NCBI GenBank assembly: GCA_024679535.1
Contig: JAIBDF010000011.1
Coordinates: 1 to 41,535, forward strand
DNA from: Chromatiales bacterium
GTDB lineage: Bacteria; Pseudomonadota; Gammaproteobacteria; Steroidobacterales; Woeseiaceae
Reading direction: 5' to 3'
Length of the DNA stretch: 41,535 nt
Positions 1-7,034 of this stretch are shown here, piece after piece; positions within the stretch are counted from its first letter, which is position 1; every line of letters starts with the position of its first letter. The notes under the pieces were generated by a model. The model saw only the letters and a list, made by a program, of their open reading frames with translations, had not been told where the DNA came from and did not search any database. Made by a program: the position numbers and the translations under genes.

Positions 1-477
1 CGTGTACGCGGGAACCGCCGCGTGCGTCTTCGCGACGGTCTCAGCGAGGCCGAACATGTCGGCAGCATCAAGCCGCCCGGCCACGAGCTGCTCATCAAGC
101 TGCGCGCTTTGCGGGAATTGCTTCATTCTAACGGCGTACTCAATCGGCGGTCCTTTTCCGCCGACGAAAGGTTCACTGAAACTACCGCAGATAGGCACGA
201 CATCGAGGTAGAGACCGGGTGCCCAGCGACGATTGAGTTCGAGTTCGCGCTCGCAGAAGTGCTTGCGCTTTGCCAGTGTGGAGTAATCGAGAAAGTCGAG
301 CTTGATCGGTTTCTTGATCTTGTAGGCGAGATCCCCGGTCAGCACAACCCACGAGATATGGGTATCGAGAACTCGGACATCCTCGACCGGATGAACGTAA
401 GCGTGCCCGTGCGAAAGCGACTCGATCAGTGCCTTTTCGCGCTCGACGGATTCAAGGTCAACGTCTTCGTGATCCAT
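1..477 (-). CDS. Bifunctional aminoglycoside phosphotransferase-like / AAA ATPase protein (COG2187), 5' part only
   Basis: Reading the minus strand from the ATG at 477 gives 159 uninterrupted codons that run off the left edge of the window. The protein begins MDHEDVDLESVEREK and contains the stretch AYKIKKPIKLDFLDYSTLAK followed by a CEREL-LN-R-APGLYLDVVPI block. From memory this is the typical N-terminal part of COG2187 proteins, a kinase-like (APH fold) domain usually followed by a P-loop ATPase domain; that second half would lie outside the window. A good ribosome site (GGAAAGG) lies 8 bases upstream of this ATG, and a plausible promoter lies just before it. Substrate unknown. Plus-strand reading frames over the same bases have no recognisable motifs. 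Confidence 0.8.
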   Translation of the reverse strand, partial: MDHEDVDLESVEREKALIESLSHGHAYVHPVEDVRVLDTHISWVVLTGDLAYKIKKPIKLDFLDYSTLAKRKHFCERELELNRRWAPGLYLDVVPICGSFSEPFVGGKGPPIEYAVRMKQFPQSAQLDEQLVAGRLDAADMFGLAETVAKTHAAVPAYT

Positions 478-494
478 ACACAAGGCCTTTCCAT

Positions 495-523
495 GTAATA
501 GTCTGCCACAGAAACACTATCAA
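495..523 (-). promoter_or_regulatory. Candidate sigma70 promoter for the COG2187-type gene
   Basis: On the minus strand TTGATA (518-523) and TATTAC (495-500) are separated by exactly 17 bases, a good match to the -35/-10 consensus. The predicted transcript would start near 488, only about 11 bases before the ATG at 477, which is short and partly overlaps the ribosome site; this is the weak point of the call. Confidence 0.4.
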
Positions 524-629
524 TGACCGGAATCAGACCGCACGCTTTTTCGAAGCAAAGAGATTGATGCCGATCTGTCAATATCCGGGCTCCCTGCCGG
601 GAAGACGAGATTCGATAAACGAGAACTTA

Positions 630-770
630 ATGAGCTTTTTTTGACGAACTGAAGCGACGAAACGTTTTTCGCGTGGGCCCACGAAGTCACACCGGATGGC
701 ATCAAGCGGGAAGCAGAGGGCGGGCGCCGCGAGCATGAATCGGTCCAACGAGGATCTCAGCGACTGACCG
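630..770 (+). pseudogene. Decayed 5' fragment of a TolB-like/TPR membrane sensor gene
   Basis: ATG at 630 reads Met-Ser-Phe-Phe and then stops at TGA because the T-run has seven T. With six T the frame would continue into DELKRRNVFRVG (643-678), which matches the N-terminus of the intact gene at 20541 (MRLIDELKRRNVFRVG). One frame over, 668-712 then reads FAWAHEVTPDGIKRE, matching FAWAFELTPDGIRRE from about 60 residues further into the intact protein. The segment between (two membrane helices) is missing, and the junction sits in TTTTTCGCGTGGG, which can encode parts of both VFRVG and FFAWA. This fits a deletion between short direct repeats. The rest of the gene (TolB-like and TPR domains) is absent. 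It fills most of the otherwise gene-free stretch 478-831. Confidence 0.75.
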
Positions 771-778
771 CAGATACG

Positions 779-799
779 AAAACGCCCCTTTACGGGGCG
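779..799 (-). terminator. Intrinsic terminator of the outer-membrane barrel gene
   Basis: A perfect 6-bp GC stem (CGCCCC 783-788 with GGGGCG 794-799, 5-base loop) is followed on the minus strand by TTTT (779-782). It lies about 33 bases past the stop of the minus-strand barrel gene. Confidence 0.75.
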
Positions 800-831
800 C
801 TTTCCTTGAGTTGGTGGCGAAGGCTGCCTGC

Positions 832-1413
832 TCAGAACCGCCAGACGATTCCCACGCTCACCAGGGCGACGTCTTCACTGTCCTCGATGTCGTAAATCTC
901 GTATTCGCCACGAACCTCTACCGAGGCGAGACCGAATTTCAGACCCACGCCATAGGCCGGATCGGTGCCATCTTCAGAACCTAAATCGAAACCGTCAATA
1001 CTGAGAGACGCATCCCACGAGATCATTCCGTACTTGGCAAATACGCCCAGAGGACCAATATCGATACCTGCTGTGCCGAAACCCGCAAAACCATTGGCGT
1101 CTACCTCGATCTTCGAGTCCAGGACGTCACCGGACGGCGAGCCGAAATCGACGTAGTCCACCTCAACACCGAGAGTAATCACGGGCAAGTCAAACTCGTA
1201 ACCGATCATGGCTTTCCAGCCGAAATCTTCCTCGTCGAGCACTTCAGGCACCTCCGGCGAGCCCGCATTGAGTTCGATGTAGGACTGCCCGATGCTGCCA
1301 CCGATGTAACCGCCCGCCTGCGACTCGGCAGGGGCGAGTACCATGAATGACACCAGAAGTGCCGCCGTTATTGACCATGGTGTGCGATGAGTTGCGATAA
1401 AATGTTGAATCAT
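832..1413 (-). CDS. Small outer-membrane beta-barrel protein
   Basis: This encodes a 193-residue protein with a signal peptide (hydrophobic run ITAALLVSFMVLAPAES, cleavage near AESQA-GG). It continues into a mature part starting GGYIGGSIGQSYIEL, with alternating polar/hydrophobic strands rich in Gly and acidic residues, and ends in a terminal Phe (VGIVWRF), as outer-membrane barrels recognised by the Bam machinery usually do. It resembles the OmpA-transmembrane/porin-like small barrel class (OMP_b-brl). I chose the ATG at 1413 rather than the upstream start at 1461 because GGGAG lies 7 bases before it and the signal peptide starts directly. It is a single-gene unit with its own terminator. 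Specific function cannot be told. Confidence 0.8.
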   Translation of the reverse strand: MIQHFIATHRTPWSITAALLVSFMVLAPAESQAGGYIGGSIGQSYIELNAGSPEVPEVLDEEDFGWKAMIGYEFDLPVITLGVEVDYVDFGSPSGDVLDSKIEVDANGFAGFGTAGIDIGPLGVFAKYGMISWDASLSIDGFDLGSEDGTDPAYGVGLKFGLASVEVRGEYEIYDIEDSEDVALVSVGIVWRF

Positions 1414-1601
1414 GTTCTTGCTCCCAAATTTGCCCAAGCGCCGGACTGTTTCTGGCGCCACTGCCTCATTTAGTCCAAAAGTCCCGGTAATATCCGGTAC
1501 CAGTTCAAGGTTTGAAGCCCGCGAGCATAACAGAGAGGCCGGTTCCGATCAGGCTGAAAGTGGCCGAATCTGCCAGTAATTTTGGTATTGTCTGGACAGC
1601 G

Positions 1602-1607
1602 TATATC
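1602..1607 (+). promoter_or_regulatory. Weak candidate -10 box for the COG3687 hydrolase
   Basis: TATATC at 1602-1607 with TTTTGG 16 bases upstream could be a promoter for the plus-strand gene starting at 1622 or 1628. The -35 match is poor. The rest of the 208-base divergent region 1414-1621 shows nothing further that I can support. Confidence 0.25.
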
Positions 1608-1621
1608 TACCACCGAGCGAC

Positions 1622-2455
1622 GTGTTTATGCGGCAAAGCGGAAGCCCAAAAGAACACAGTTTTAGTCCGAGAAGGCCGTCGTTCGACCTTGAATCGGCAC
1701 TTGCTCACGATTGGCACGGCGGCAGCGCCTTTCGAACAGCCTGGTTTAACGCATTATCGATGATGTCCCCGTATGGCGAACGGTTTTTCATCGATTCCGT
1801 CAACGAATTCCGCGACAGGATCGAAGACCCGCAGCTCAAGTCAGAAGTTCAGGCGTTCCTGATGCAGGAAACCAACCATCTGCATCAGCACAAGAAAGTG
1901 AACGAGTTGCTTTGCAGTGTTCGCGGCTACGACATGCGGGCAATCGAAGAGCCGATACTCAGTCGAGCGGAATGGACCAAGAAAAACGTACCTGCAATTC
2001 GGCGCCTTGCAGGTACGGCGGCGAACGAACACCTGACCGCAGTGCTTGTCGCGGATATGTTGCGGCACAATGATTCGTTTATAGGCGCGGACCCGGGAAT
2101 GGCCGATTTGTGGTACTGGCATGGCATAGAGGAAATCGAACACAAGTCAGTCGCATTCGATGTTTATCAGGCTGCAGAGGGTTCGCTGAAAGACCGGCGT
2201 CTGGTACAGATTTTCGGCACGGTGTTTTTCCTGAGCGGCACATTTCGTATCTTACGCCTGATGCTGAAACACGACGGCAAGCTTTGGAGCCTTCGCGAGT
2301 GGCTAAGCGGCTTTAAATTTCTGTTCGTGAAACCCGGCGTTTTGCGGCGCGCCTGCATTCCCTATTTTCGATTTCTGCAGAAGGACTTCCACCCGTGGCA
2401 TGATGACGATCGATATCTGATCGAGGAGTGGGAAGCAAAGCGTCAGAGCTCATAA
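1622..2455 (+). CDS. Predicted metal-dependent hydrolase, COG3687/PF10118 family
   Basis: This encodes a 277-residue (GTG start) or 275-residue (ATG at 1628) cytosolic protein. It is mostly helical and carries the family's Glu/His signature: QETNHLHQHKKVNE (residues 82-95), NEHLTA (135-140) and WHGIEEIEHKSVAFDVY (166-182). These repeated ExxH-type motifs look like a di-metal centre similar in arrangement to ferritin-like or AurF-type carboxylate-bridged proteins. The family is annotated as a predicted metal-dependent hydrolase, but its reaction is unproven. Neither start has a strong ribosome site (GAG at about 1615). Neighbours do not suggest a pathway. Confidence 0.85.
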   Translation: MFMRQSGSPKEHSFSPRRPSFDLESALAHDWHGGSAFRTAWFNALSMMSPYGERFFIDSVNEFRDRIEDPQLKSEVQAFLMQETNHLHQHKKVNELLCSVRGYDMRAIEEPILSRAEWTKKNVPAIRRLAGTAANEHLTAVLVADMLRHNDSFIGADPGMADLWYWHGIEEIEHKSVAFDVYQAAEGSLKDRRLVQIFGTVFFLSGTFRILRLMLKHDGKLWSLREWLSGFKFLFVKPGVLRRACIPYFRFLQKDFHPWHDDDRYLIEEWEAKRQSS

Positions 2456-2507
2456 AGAAGGGATCGGTTGCTAAAATCTGAAACCGAAGAGCATTAATAA
2501 CGATGCT

Positions 2508-3959
2508 TCAAAATCCATTCGCCATGTCTACCAGTTCCCAATAAGGGGGCGGGTAACCCATCTCCTCCTCAAAATCTGCTGCCATCTGCATCGTGTGGCG
2601 CCGTGTCTCACGGAAACGACTCTTGAACTCCTCGTTCTTGAGGACCGTCAACGGACTCATGCCCTCCGGAACGATCGCAACCCTGCCCGTCCAGTTCAGC
2701 ACGACCGAATAGGCTTTCAGAACGCGCACCACGGGCAGCATCCAGGTGTCGTAATCGAGTTCCTCGCCTTCGTTGGCGCGCGCTATTAAGGCATCCATTA
2801 CCGCATTATCGACATGATCCTGCGCCAGCGTTTCCCGGTTTCGCCACTCTGCGACAACACTCAGCGACGGGTCGTACTCGAGATCAGCCGGCAATTGCGT
2901 AAAGAAGTTCTCAACGCCAAAGGCCATAAGCCAACTCACTACCCCCTCGGACGAAACAGTCGATTTCGGCTCCCAGAGACTGATGCCGAATTCTCTATAT
3001 GCGTAGGATCCGACTTCCGAGCAAAACATCCGGGAGGAATCAAAGTAATCCATCGAGAAATCGTAGGGTATATGGCGCTGGCGCGCCTCGTTGAGGACAA
3101 ACCTGGCCGCCTCGTGCCCAAGCATCGGATTAGCATCAATCGCTGACAAGTCAGCTCGCGGTCTCAACACCATGAACCGGAGTTTGGTGTCCTCAAGGTA
3201 CGCGCTGGTATCAGCTACAGTCACCCCTTTATCGATGTGCGCTTCGACGATATAGGGGATGTTCGTTCCCGGCTCCACATAGATTATGGCGACGTGCGAG
3301 AAATTACCCGGGTAGTCGTTCGCTCGCGCTATAAAGGCGGACATCTCCGAGCCGCCGCGACTTACTAAAAGATCTCCGCTATGAACCCTGATGCCGAGAA
3401 TCTCGGTTGCGGGTGTCGCTGACGGTTCATCTTTTACCTTGAGGGTCGAGCGCATGAGATCGCTGCCCCTTTGCAACTCTATCTCCTCGACCGCCGCACG
3501 CATGCCGTACAACGACCTGTAAATGGCGTCGCGCGACGACTTCATGCTCAAGTCCCAGGTCGTCGAGTCGTTCTTCATTTTCGTCCTGAAGCGTTCGTAG
3601 AAACGGAGATGCCAGTCCGTTCTGTCGGACATGGCCGCAATGAGCGGCGCTGCTTCGAAGAAATTATTCTCGAGTTTCGCGTAGATTGGATCGTCGGGGC
3701 TTCGCACCGAGGACTCATAGTCACGCAACACCTGCTCGGCCGACTTCGTTTTTGCAGAAACCAACCGCGCTAACTGCGCCTGTTCCAGGGTTCTCGCCAC
3801 CTGGAAGCCCTCCTCGAGGAACTGCCATAGTTCGTTCTGGCCCCAGACGAACGGTTGCTCACTCGGCTTGAACTCCGGCGCTTCGGGGCTTCGAGGTGGA
3901 ATCAGCAAGAGAGCATAGATGGCGCAGAGGGCCAGTAGGCCGTAAGAAAGTTTTTTCAT
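2508..3959 (-). CDS. YiiX/YebB-like permuted NlpC/P60 (peptidase C92) amidase, membrane-anchored
   Basis: This encodes 483 residues from the ATG at 3959, where a signal anchor begins at once (KKLSYGLLALCAIYALLLIPP). The frame is open upstream to 4157, but that part is hydrophilic and not signal-like. The N-terminal half (about 40-170) is helical and unrecognised. From about residue 190 comes the permuted papain-like fold: HSGDLLVSRG, then NFSHVAIIY (His222), IVEAHIDKGV (Glu239) and RMFCSEVGSYAY (Cys313). Thus the catalytic His precedes the catalytic Cys, as in YaeF/YiiX proteins. Relatives are thought to cleave amide or ester bonds in peptides or lipids. The anchor predicts a periplasmic location. 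A family-atypical C-terminal extension of about 130 residues follows. Confidence 0.8.
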   Translation of the reverse strand: MKKLSYGLLALCAIYALLLIPPRSPEAPEFKPSEQPFVWGQNELWQFLEEGFQVARTLEQAQLARLVSAKTKSAEQVLRDYESSVRSPDDPIYAKLENNFFEAAPLIAAMSDRTDWHLRFYERFRTKMKNDSTTWDLSMKSSRDAIYRSLYGMRAAVEEIELQRGSDLMRSTLKVKDEPSATPATEILGIRVHSGDLLVSRGGSEMSAFIARANDYPGNFSHVAIIYVEPGTNIPYIVEAHIDKGVTVADTSAYLEDTKLRFMVLRPRADLSAIDANPMLGHEAARFVLNEARQRHIPYDFSMDYFDSSRMFCSEVGSYAYREFGISLWEPKSTVSSEGVVSWLMAFGVENFFTQLPADLEYDPSLSVVAEWRNRETLAQDHVDNAVMDALIARANEGEELDYDTWMLPVVRVLKAYSVVLNWTGRVAIVPEGMSPLTVLKNEEFKSRFRETRRHTMQMAADFEEEMGYPPPYWELVDMANGF

Positions 3960-4200
3960 CGTCGCTGCTAACAATCCTTGCGCCAGGTATGTCGATCTCG
4001 ACAGTATCAATCGCGCGCCTTGGTAGATACTACCCCGAAGTAAGCGCTTTGGTACCAGTGACAAAAGCAGTGCGCCCTGCTCATGCTTGTCCTCTTTGCT
4101 TGCAGCGAAATTCTCTCTAAACGTTTGGAATCGTACCAAGTGCTCAGGCCAGCCCACTGCAAACTGGCAAAGCCAGAAGGGGCCTCTTAAGATACACCGG

Positions 4201-4818
4201 ATGACAGCGATTCAGCCGGCCAGCGTTTGGAAGACCTATGCATTTTGGGCAATGTGGGTCGGTGTTGCGTTCTTCTCGGTTTATCCAACCTGTAACTGGC
4301 TGACTTCCCTGCGTGGCGAATACTTCAGTCTTTACTTTGCGGCTGAGCTCGACGTGCCATTCGTGCCTGAATTCATTGTGTTCTATCTCTCGATGTACGT
4401 CCTGTTCGCAATGCCACCATTCTTCCTTAAGGTGACCGAACTGACAGCGCTGGGTAAACAGCTTATCGCCGGCACGCTGATTTCGGGCCTGGTGTTCCTG
4501 TTAGTGCCGGCCAGGCTTGGGTTTGTAAGGGAGGTCCCGGAAAGCGGCCTCATCGAGTCGATTTATTCGACATTGTTTGCGGTGGACATGCCGCACAACA
4601 TGGTCCCCTCCCTGCACGTGGTATTCAGCACACTCATCTTGCTGGCGCTCGCAAATGCATCAGCCGGCGAGCACAATAAAATATTGTGGTATGGCTGGCT
4701 GATGGTCATTTGCGGGTCTACACTGCTGGTGCACCAGCACCACCTGATCGACGTTGTCGCTGGCCTCGCATTGGCCTTCGCGCTTCGGCGAATAATCGTA
4801 AAGAGAGAAGAAATATGA
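4201..4818 (+). CDS. PAP2-like membrane phosphatase/transferase (Aur1/Ipt1-type)
   Basis: This encodes a 205-residue protein with about five or six membrane helices. Catalytic signatures of the type 2 phosphatidic acid phosphatase superfamily are visible: PSLH at 136-139 (motif 2) and S173-TLLV-H178-QHHLID184 (motif 3, with the His and Asp of the charge relay). Motif 1 is degenerate (VPARLGFVR, about 102-110), as in the inositol phosphotransferase-like PAP2_3 branch. It probably removes or transfers a phosphate group on a lipid at the inner membrane. The frame is open back to 4087, but the ATG at 4201 begins the family-like sequence. Its stop overlaps the next start (ATATGA), so the two are co-translated. 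Confidence 0.8.
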   Translation: MTAIQPASVWKTYAFWAMWVGVAFFSVYPTCNWLTSLRGEYFSLYFAAELDVPFVPEFIVFYLSMYVLFAMPPFFLKVTELTALGKQLIAGTLISGLVFLLVPARLGFVREVPESGLIESIYSTLFAVDMPHNMVPSLHVVFSTLILLALANASAGEHNKILWYGWLMVICGSTLLVHQHHLIDVVAGLALAFALRRIIVKREEI

Positions 4819-5417
4819 AAAAAATCATACTGATGTTGTTTCTGGTTCTCGCAAGTACGACGGCGTTTCCACAGGAGGAAGCTGATCACGCCATACACGA
4901 AGAACTTCGTGCCTTGCTGCAGGGCATGCAGCAGGCCATCAATGCAAAAGAGTATTCCGACCTGGAGCCGTACTTCCACGAAAATCTGCGAGTTACGACG
5001 ATTAACCAGGAAGTGATATCGGCGCGCTCCGAGATCACCGGCTATTTCGAAAAGTGGTTCGGCGACGACGGTTACCTGGCGGATCTCGAGATCACATTAA
5101 CCGCTGATGACACGACTGAACTGTATGGCGACAACATGTTTGGGATTGTCCGCGGCACCGGCGATGAGAAATACATTTTGTCCGATAGTCGCGCTTTCGA
5201 CATGAGCACTCGCTGGACGGCTACCGTTATCAAGGATACCGACGGTCAGTGGCGCATACTGGCTTTGCATATCGGCACCAACTTCCTCGATAACCCCATC
5301 TTGAGTATGGCCGAGTCATCACTGAAGACGTTTGCAGCATACGGTGTGCTGGGCGGGCTTCTCCTGGGCTGGCTAATCGCTTACCTCTACATGAGGCGCA
5401 GGAAGGCACAGACCTGA
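4815..5417 (+). CDS. NTF2/SnoaL-like exported protein with C-terminal membrane anchor
   Basis: This encodes a 200-residue protein. It has a signal peptide (KKIILMLFLVLASTTAFPQ), then a domain of about 130 residues with the pattern of a SnoaL/DUF4440 fold (helix ending in YFHENLRVTTINQE, later TRWTATVIKDTDGQWRILALHIG). It ends in one membrane helix (AAYGVLGGLLLGWLIAYLY) and a basic tail. The globular domain should face the periplasm. Start chosen at 4815, where AGAGAAG precedes the ATG and the ATG overlaps the stop of the PAP2-like gene. The coupling suggests both act on the same membrane process. No catalytic residues can be assigned, and it may be a binding or accessory subunit. Confidence 0.75.
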   Translation: MKKIILMLFLVLASTTAFPQEEADHAIHEELRALLQGMQQAINAKEYSDLEPYFHENLRVTTINQEVISARSEITGYFEKWFGDDGYLADLEITLTADDTTELYGDNMFGIVRGTGDEKYILSDSRAFDMSTRWTATVIKDTDGQWRILALHIGTNFLDNPILSMAESSLKTFAAYGVLGGLLLGWLIAYLYMRRRKAQT

Positions 5418-5436
5418 CGGTCAAGCGAGGCGGTTG

Positions 5437-6363
5437 TTACTCGAGTGTTGAGCCGGCATTCATCGGCGGCGCCGGTCGTGCGCCGCCCCACAGTCGGAAG
5501 TAGATACTCCAGAACGTCGGCCTGGGATCAGAGTCCTCCACCAGCCCCGGCAGATACGGCCACGGCACCTGCGGGTGCCGATGGTGTGCCAGATGGTAAT
5601 GGTAGTTAAGGGCGATAGCGCTCGTGATCGGCAGCACCTTCAAGTTCCATGCGCCGTTGACGATATCCCGAGGACTCCAGGCGTGATCGACGTACTGCAG
5701 GGCTGACCAATGCACCGCGAAGGCCCAGTAACATAGCAACCAGCCCTGCCAGGTCAGGTCCAACAGCACCCAGACCAGCAGTTGGTAAACGAATGCCAAT
5801 GCGCACTCGAGCCAGATCCGCAATTTGGGGAGTTCGGCAATTTCCCTGACGTAGGGTTCGAATCCGAGCGACCTGGCTGGTCCCTCGACAAACCACTTTG
5901 ACGAGTAAAGCCACGGCCACAGCAGAAAGATCAAGTTGCTCAACGGAATACAAAACCAGTACAAACCGAAGAGATTTCCTGCGTAAATGCTGCGGGTCTT
6001 CGAGAATCTGGATTCTGTCGGCAGGTAATAGTCGTAAAGTTCCTCGTCCGTCCTGTTGCGCCGGTGGTGGCCCAGGTGAGCCACTCTCTGCATTGTGAAT
6101 GACGTTGGAAATACGGCGCCGGCCAACACGCCGAAGAAGTCATTGCGCCGTTTATTTGGGGAGAACACGCCGTGCACGGCTTCGTGCATGAGCGAAAACG
6201 GCAGGTGATTCGCCAATGAGAAAACAGCGGCGGCGAGTATCGCCCAGCCAAGGAAGGCGTGAGAACCAAGCCACAACAAAACCCATAATGCCGGCAATGA
6301 CAGCATGAAGAGCAATACGTTGGCCTTTTCGGGAATTGGATACTTCGACTTTTCAGATGACAT
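5437..6363 (-). CDS. Membrane fatty acid desaturase/hydroxylase
   Basis: This encodes a 308-residue protein with four or more hydrophobic segments and the three histidine boxes of membrane di-iron desaturases: HEAVH (60-64), HLGHH (96-100) and HLAHH (257-261). It also has the accessory QYVDH at 223-227. Family members use O2 and electrons to desaturate or hydroxylate acyl chains or carotenoid-like substrates. The frame is open upstream to 6579, but the ATG at 6363 has GGGAGG at ideal spacing and overlaps the stop of the previous gene (TGATG), so that start is taken. It is the last gene of the nine-gene radical SAM operon and probably introduces a double bond or hydroxyl into that pathway's acyl intermediate. 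It converges on the NTF2-like gene with 19 bases between stops and no clear terminator. Confidence 0.85.
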   Translation of the reverse strand: MSSEKSKYPIPEKANVLLFMLSLPALWVLLWLGSHAFLGWAILAAAVFSLANHLPFSLMHEAVHGVFSPNKRRNDFFGVLAGAVFPTSFTMQRVAHLGHHRRNRTDEELYDYYLPTESRFSKTRSIYAGNLFGLYWFCIPLSNLIFLLWPWLYSSKWFVEGPARSLGFEPYVREIAELPKLRIWLECALAFVYQLLVWVLLDLTWQGWLLCYWAFAVHWSALQYVDHAWSPRDIVNGAWNLKVLPITSAIALNYHYHLAHHRHPQVPWPYLPGLVEDSDPRPTFWSIYFRLWGGARPAPPMNAGSTLE

Positions 6364-7034
6364 CAGAAACCTCCCTTGCTCACCGGACGGCAACCGGAAT
6401 GTCCATGGACCCTGAACGATCGCCGGCGATAACCCCAAACCGGCAACACGATCCCGGATATCAATATCAGAGGGAATAACCAGGCAAAGTTCAGGGCAAC
6501 GAGTCCGCCGTTCGCCGCGAGGTATTCGGCAATACCTACGCCGGCGCCGTAAACAAGCCCGAAGCCGGCAAAGAACCACGGCCCGTAATCAAGAGCCACT
6601 GCTGCCGAGCCCTTACCATCCGCCCAGGGCTGGTTGTAAACCCGCAATATTCCCGAATCAAGAGCTTTCACATCATAGAGAATATTGACAAAACCCAGCA
6701 CTGCGGCAAACACCAGGCTGGTCCTGACTACGCCCGCCAAATCATCGACCACACCCGCGTGACAGATCCAGGCGATGGTCGCGGTCGCGCTGCCGAATAC
6801 AAAACCATGATGTGGCCGAAAACGCCCCAGGCGGAAGCGCGTGTCGAACTCCCAAACTTTAAGAACATTGGTACCAACGCCGGGAACGATATAGGCGTAT
6901 AACACCGGAATCAGCCAGGCCATCAGGGTAAGCCAGATATCGCCAGCATAGGTCTTCCACCAAAGCGCAAAGGACAACGGCCCCAATATGGCTGGCGCCA
7001 GGTACTGGTACCACTCAAACAGATGCTTTTTCAA
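6363..7034 (-). CDS. Uncharacterised polytopic membrane protein of the radical SAM operon
   Basis: This encodes 223 residues with about six hydrophobic segments (roughly 12-30, 33-55, 80-98, 103-122, 150-172, 178-203), a conserved-looking loop RFRLGRFRPHHGFVFG after helix 2, and a basic C-terminus. I do not recognise the family. The start is a TTG whose bases overlap the stop of the upstream radical SAM gene (CGTTGA). The next in-frame ATG is at residue 38, inside a helix, so TTG is the better choice, with GGA five bases upstream. Sitting between a radical SAM enzyme and a desaturase in coupled order, it may be a membrane-bound enzyme of lipid chemistry or a transporter/anchor for the product. 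This is inference from position only. Confidence 0.7.
   Translation of the reverse strand: MKKHLFEWYQYLAPAILGPLSFALWWKTYAGDIWLTLMAWLIPVLYAYIVPGVGTNVLKVWEFDTRFRLGRFRPHHGFVFGSATATIAWICHAGVVDDLAGVVRTSLVFAAVLGFVNILYDVKALDSGILRVYNQPWADGKGSAAVALDYGPWFFAGFGLVYGAGVGIAEYLAANGGLVALNFAWLFPLILISGIVLPVWGYRRRSFRVHGHSGCRPVSKGGF

Noticed and set aside
22-644. Plus-strand reading frames of 158 and 71 codons near the left edge
   Set aside because: No family motif or ribosome site; the minus strand carries a clear COG2187 N-terminus over the same bases, and the second frame ends in the fragment's T7 stop.
2471-2507. Possible hairpin AGCAT/ATGCT between the convergent hydrolase and amidase genes
   Set aside because: Only five base pairs, AT-rich and no adequate T-run; not enough for a terminator call.
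5418-5436. Terminator between the NTF2-like gene and the desaturase
   Set aside because: Only a 4-bp TGAC/GTCA match in the 19-base gap; no real stem.
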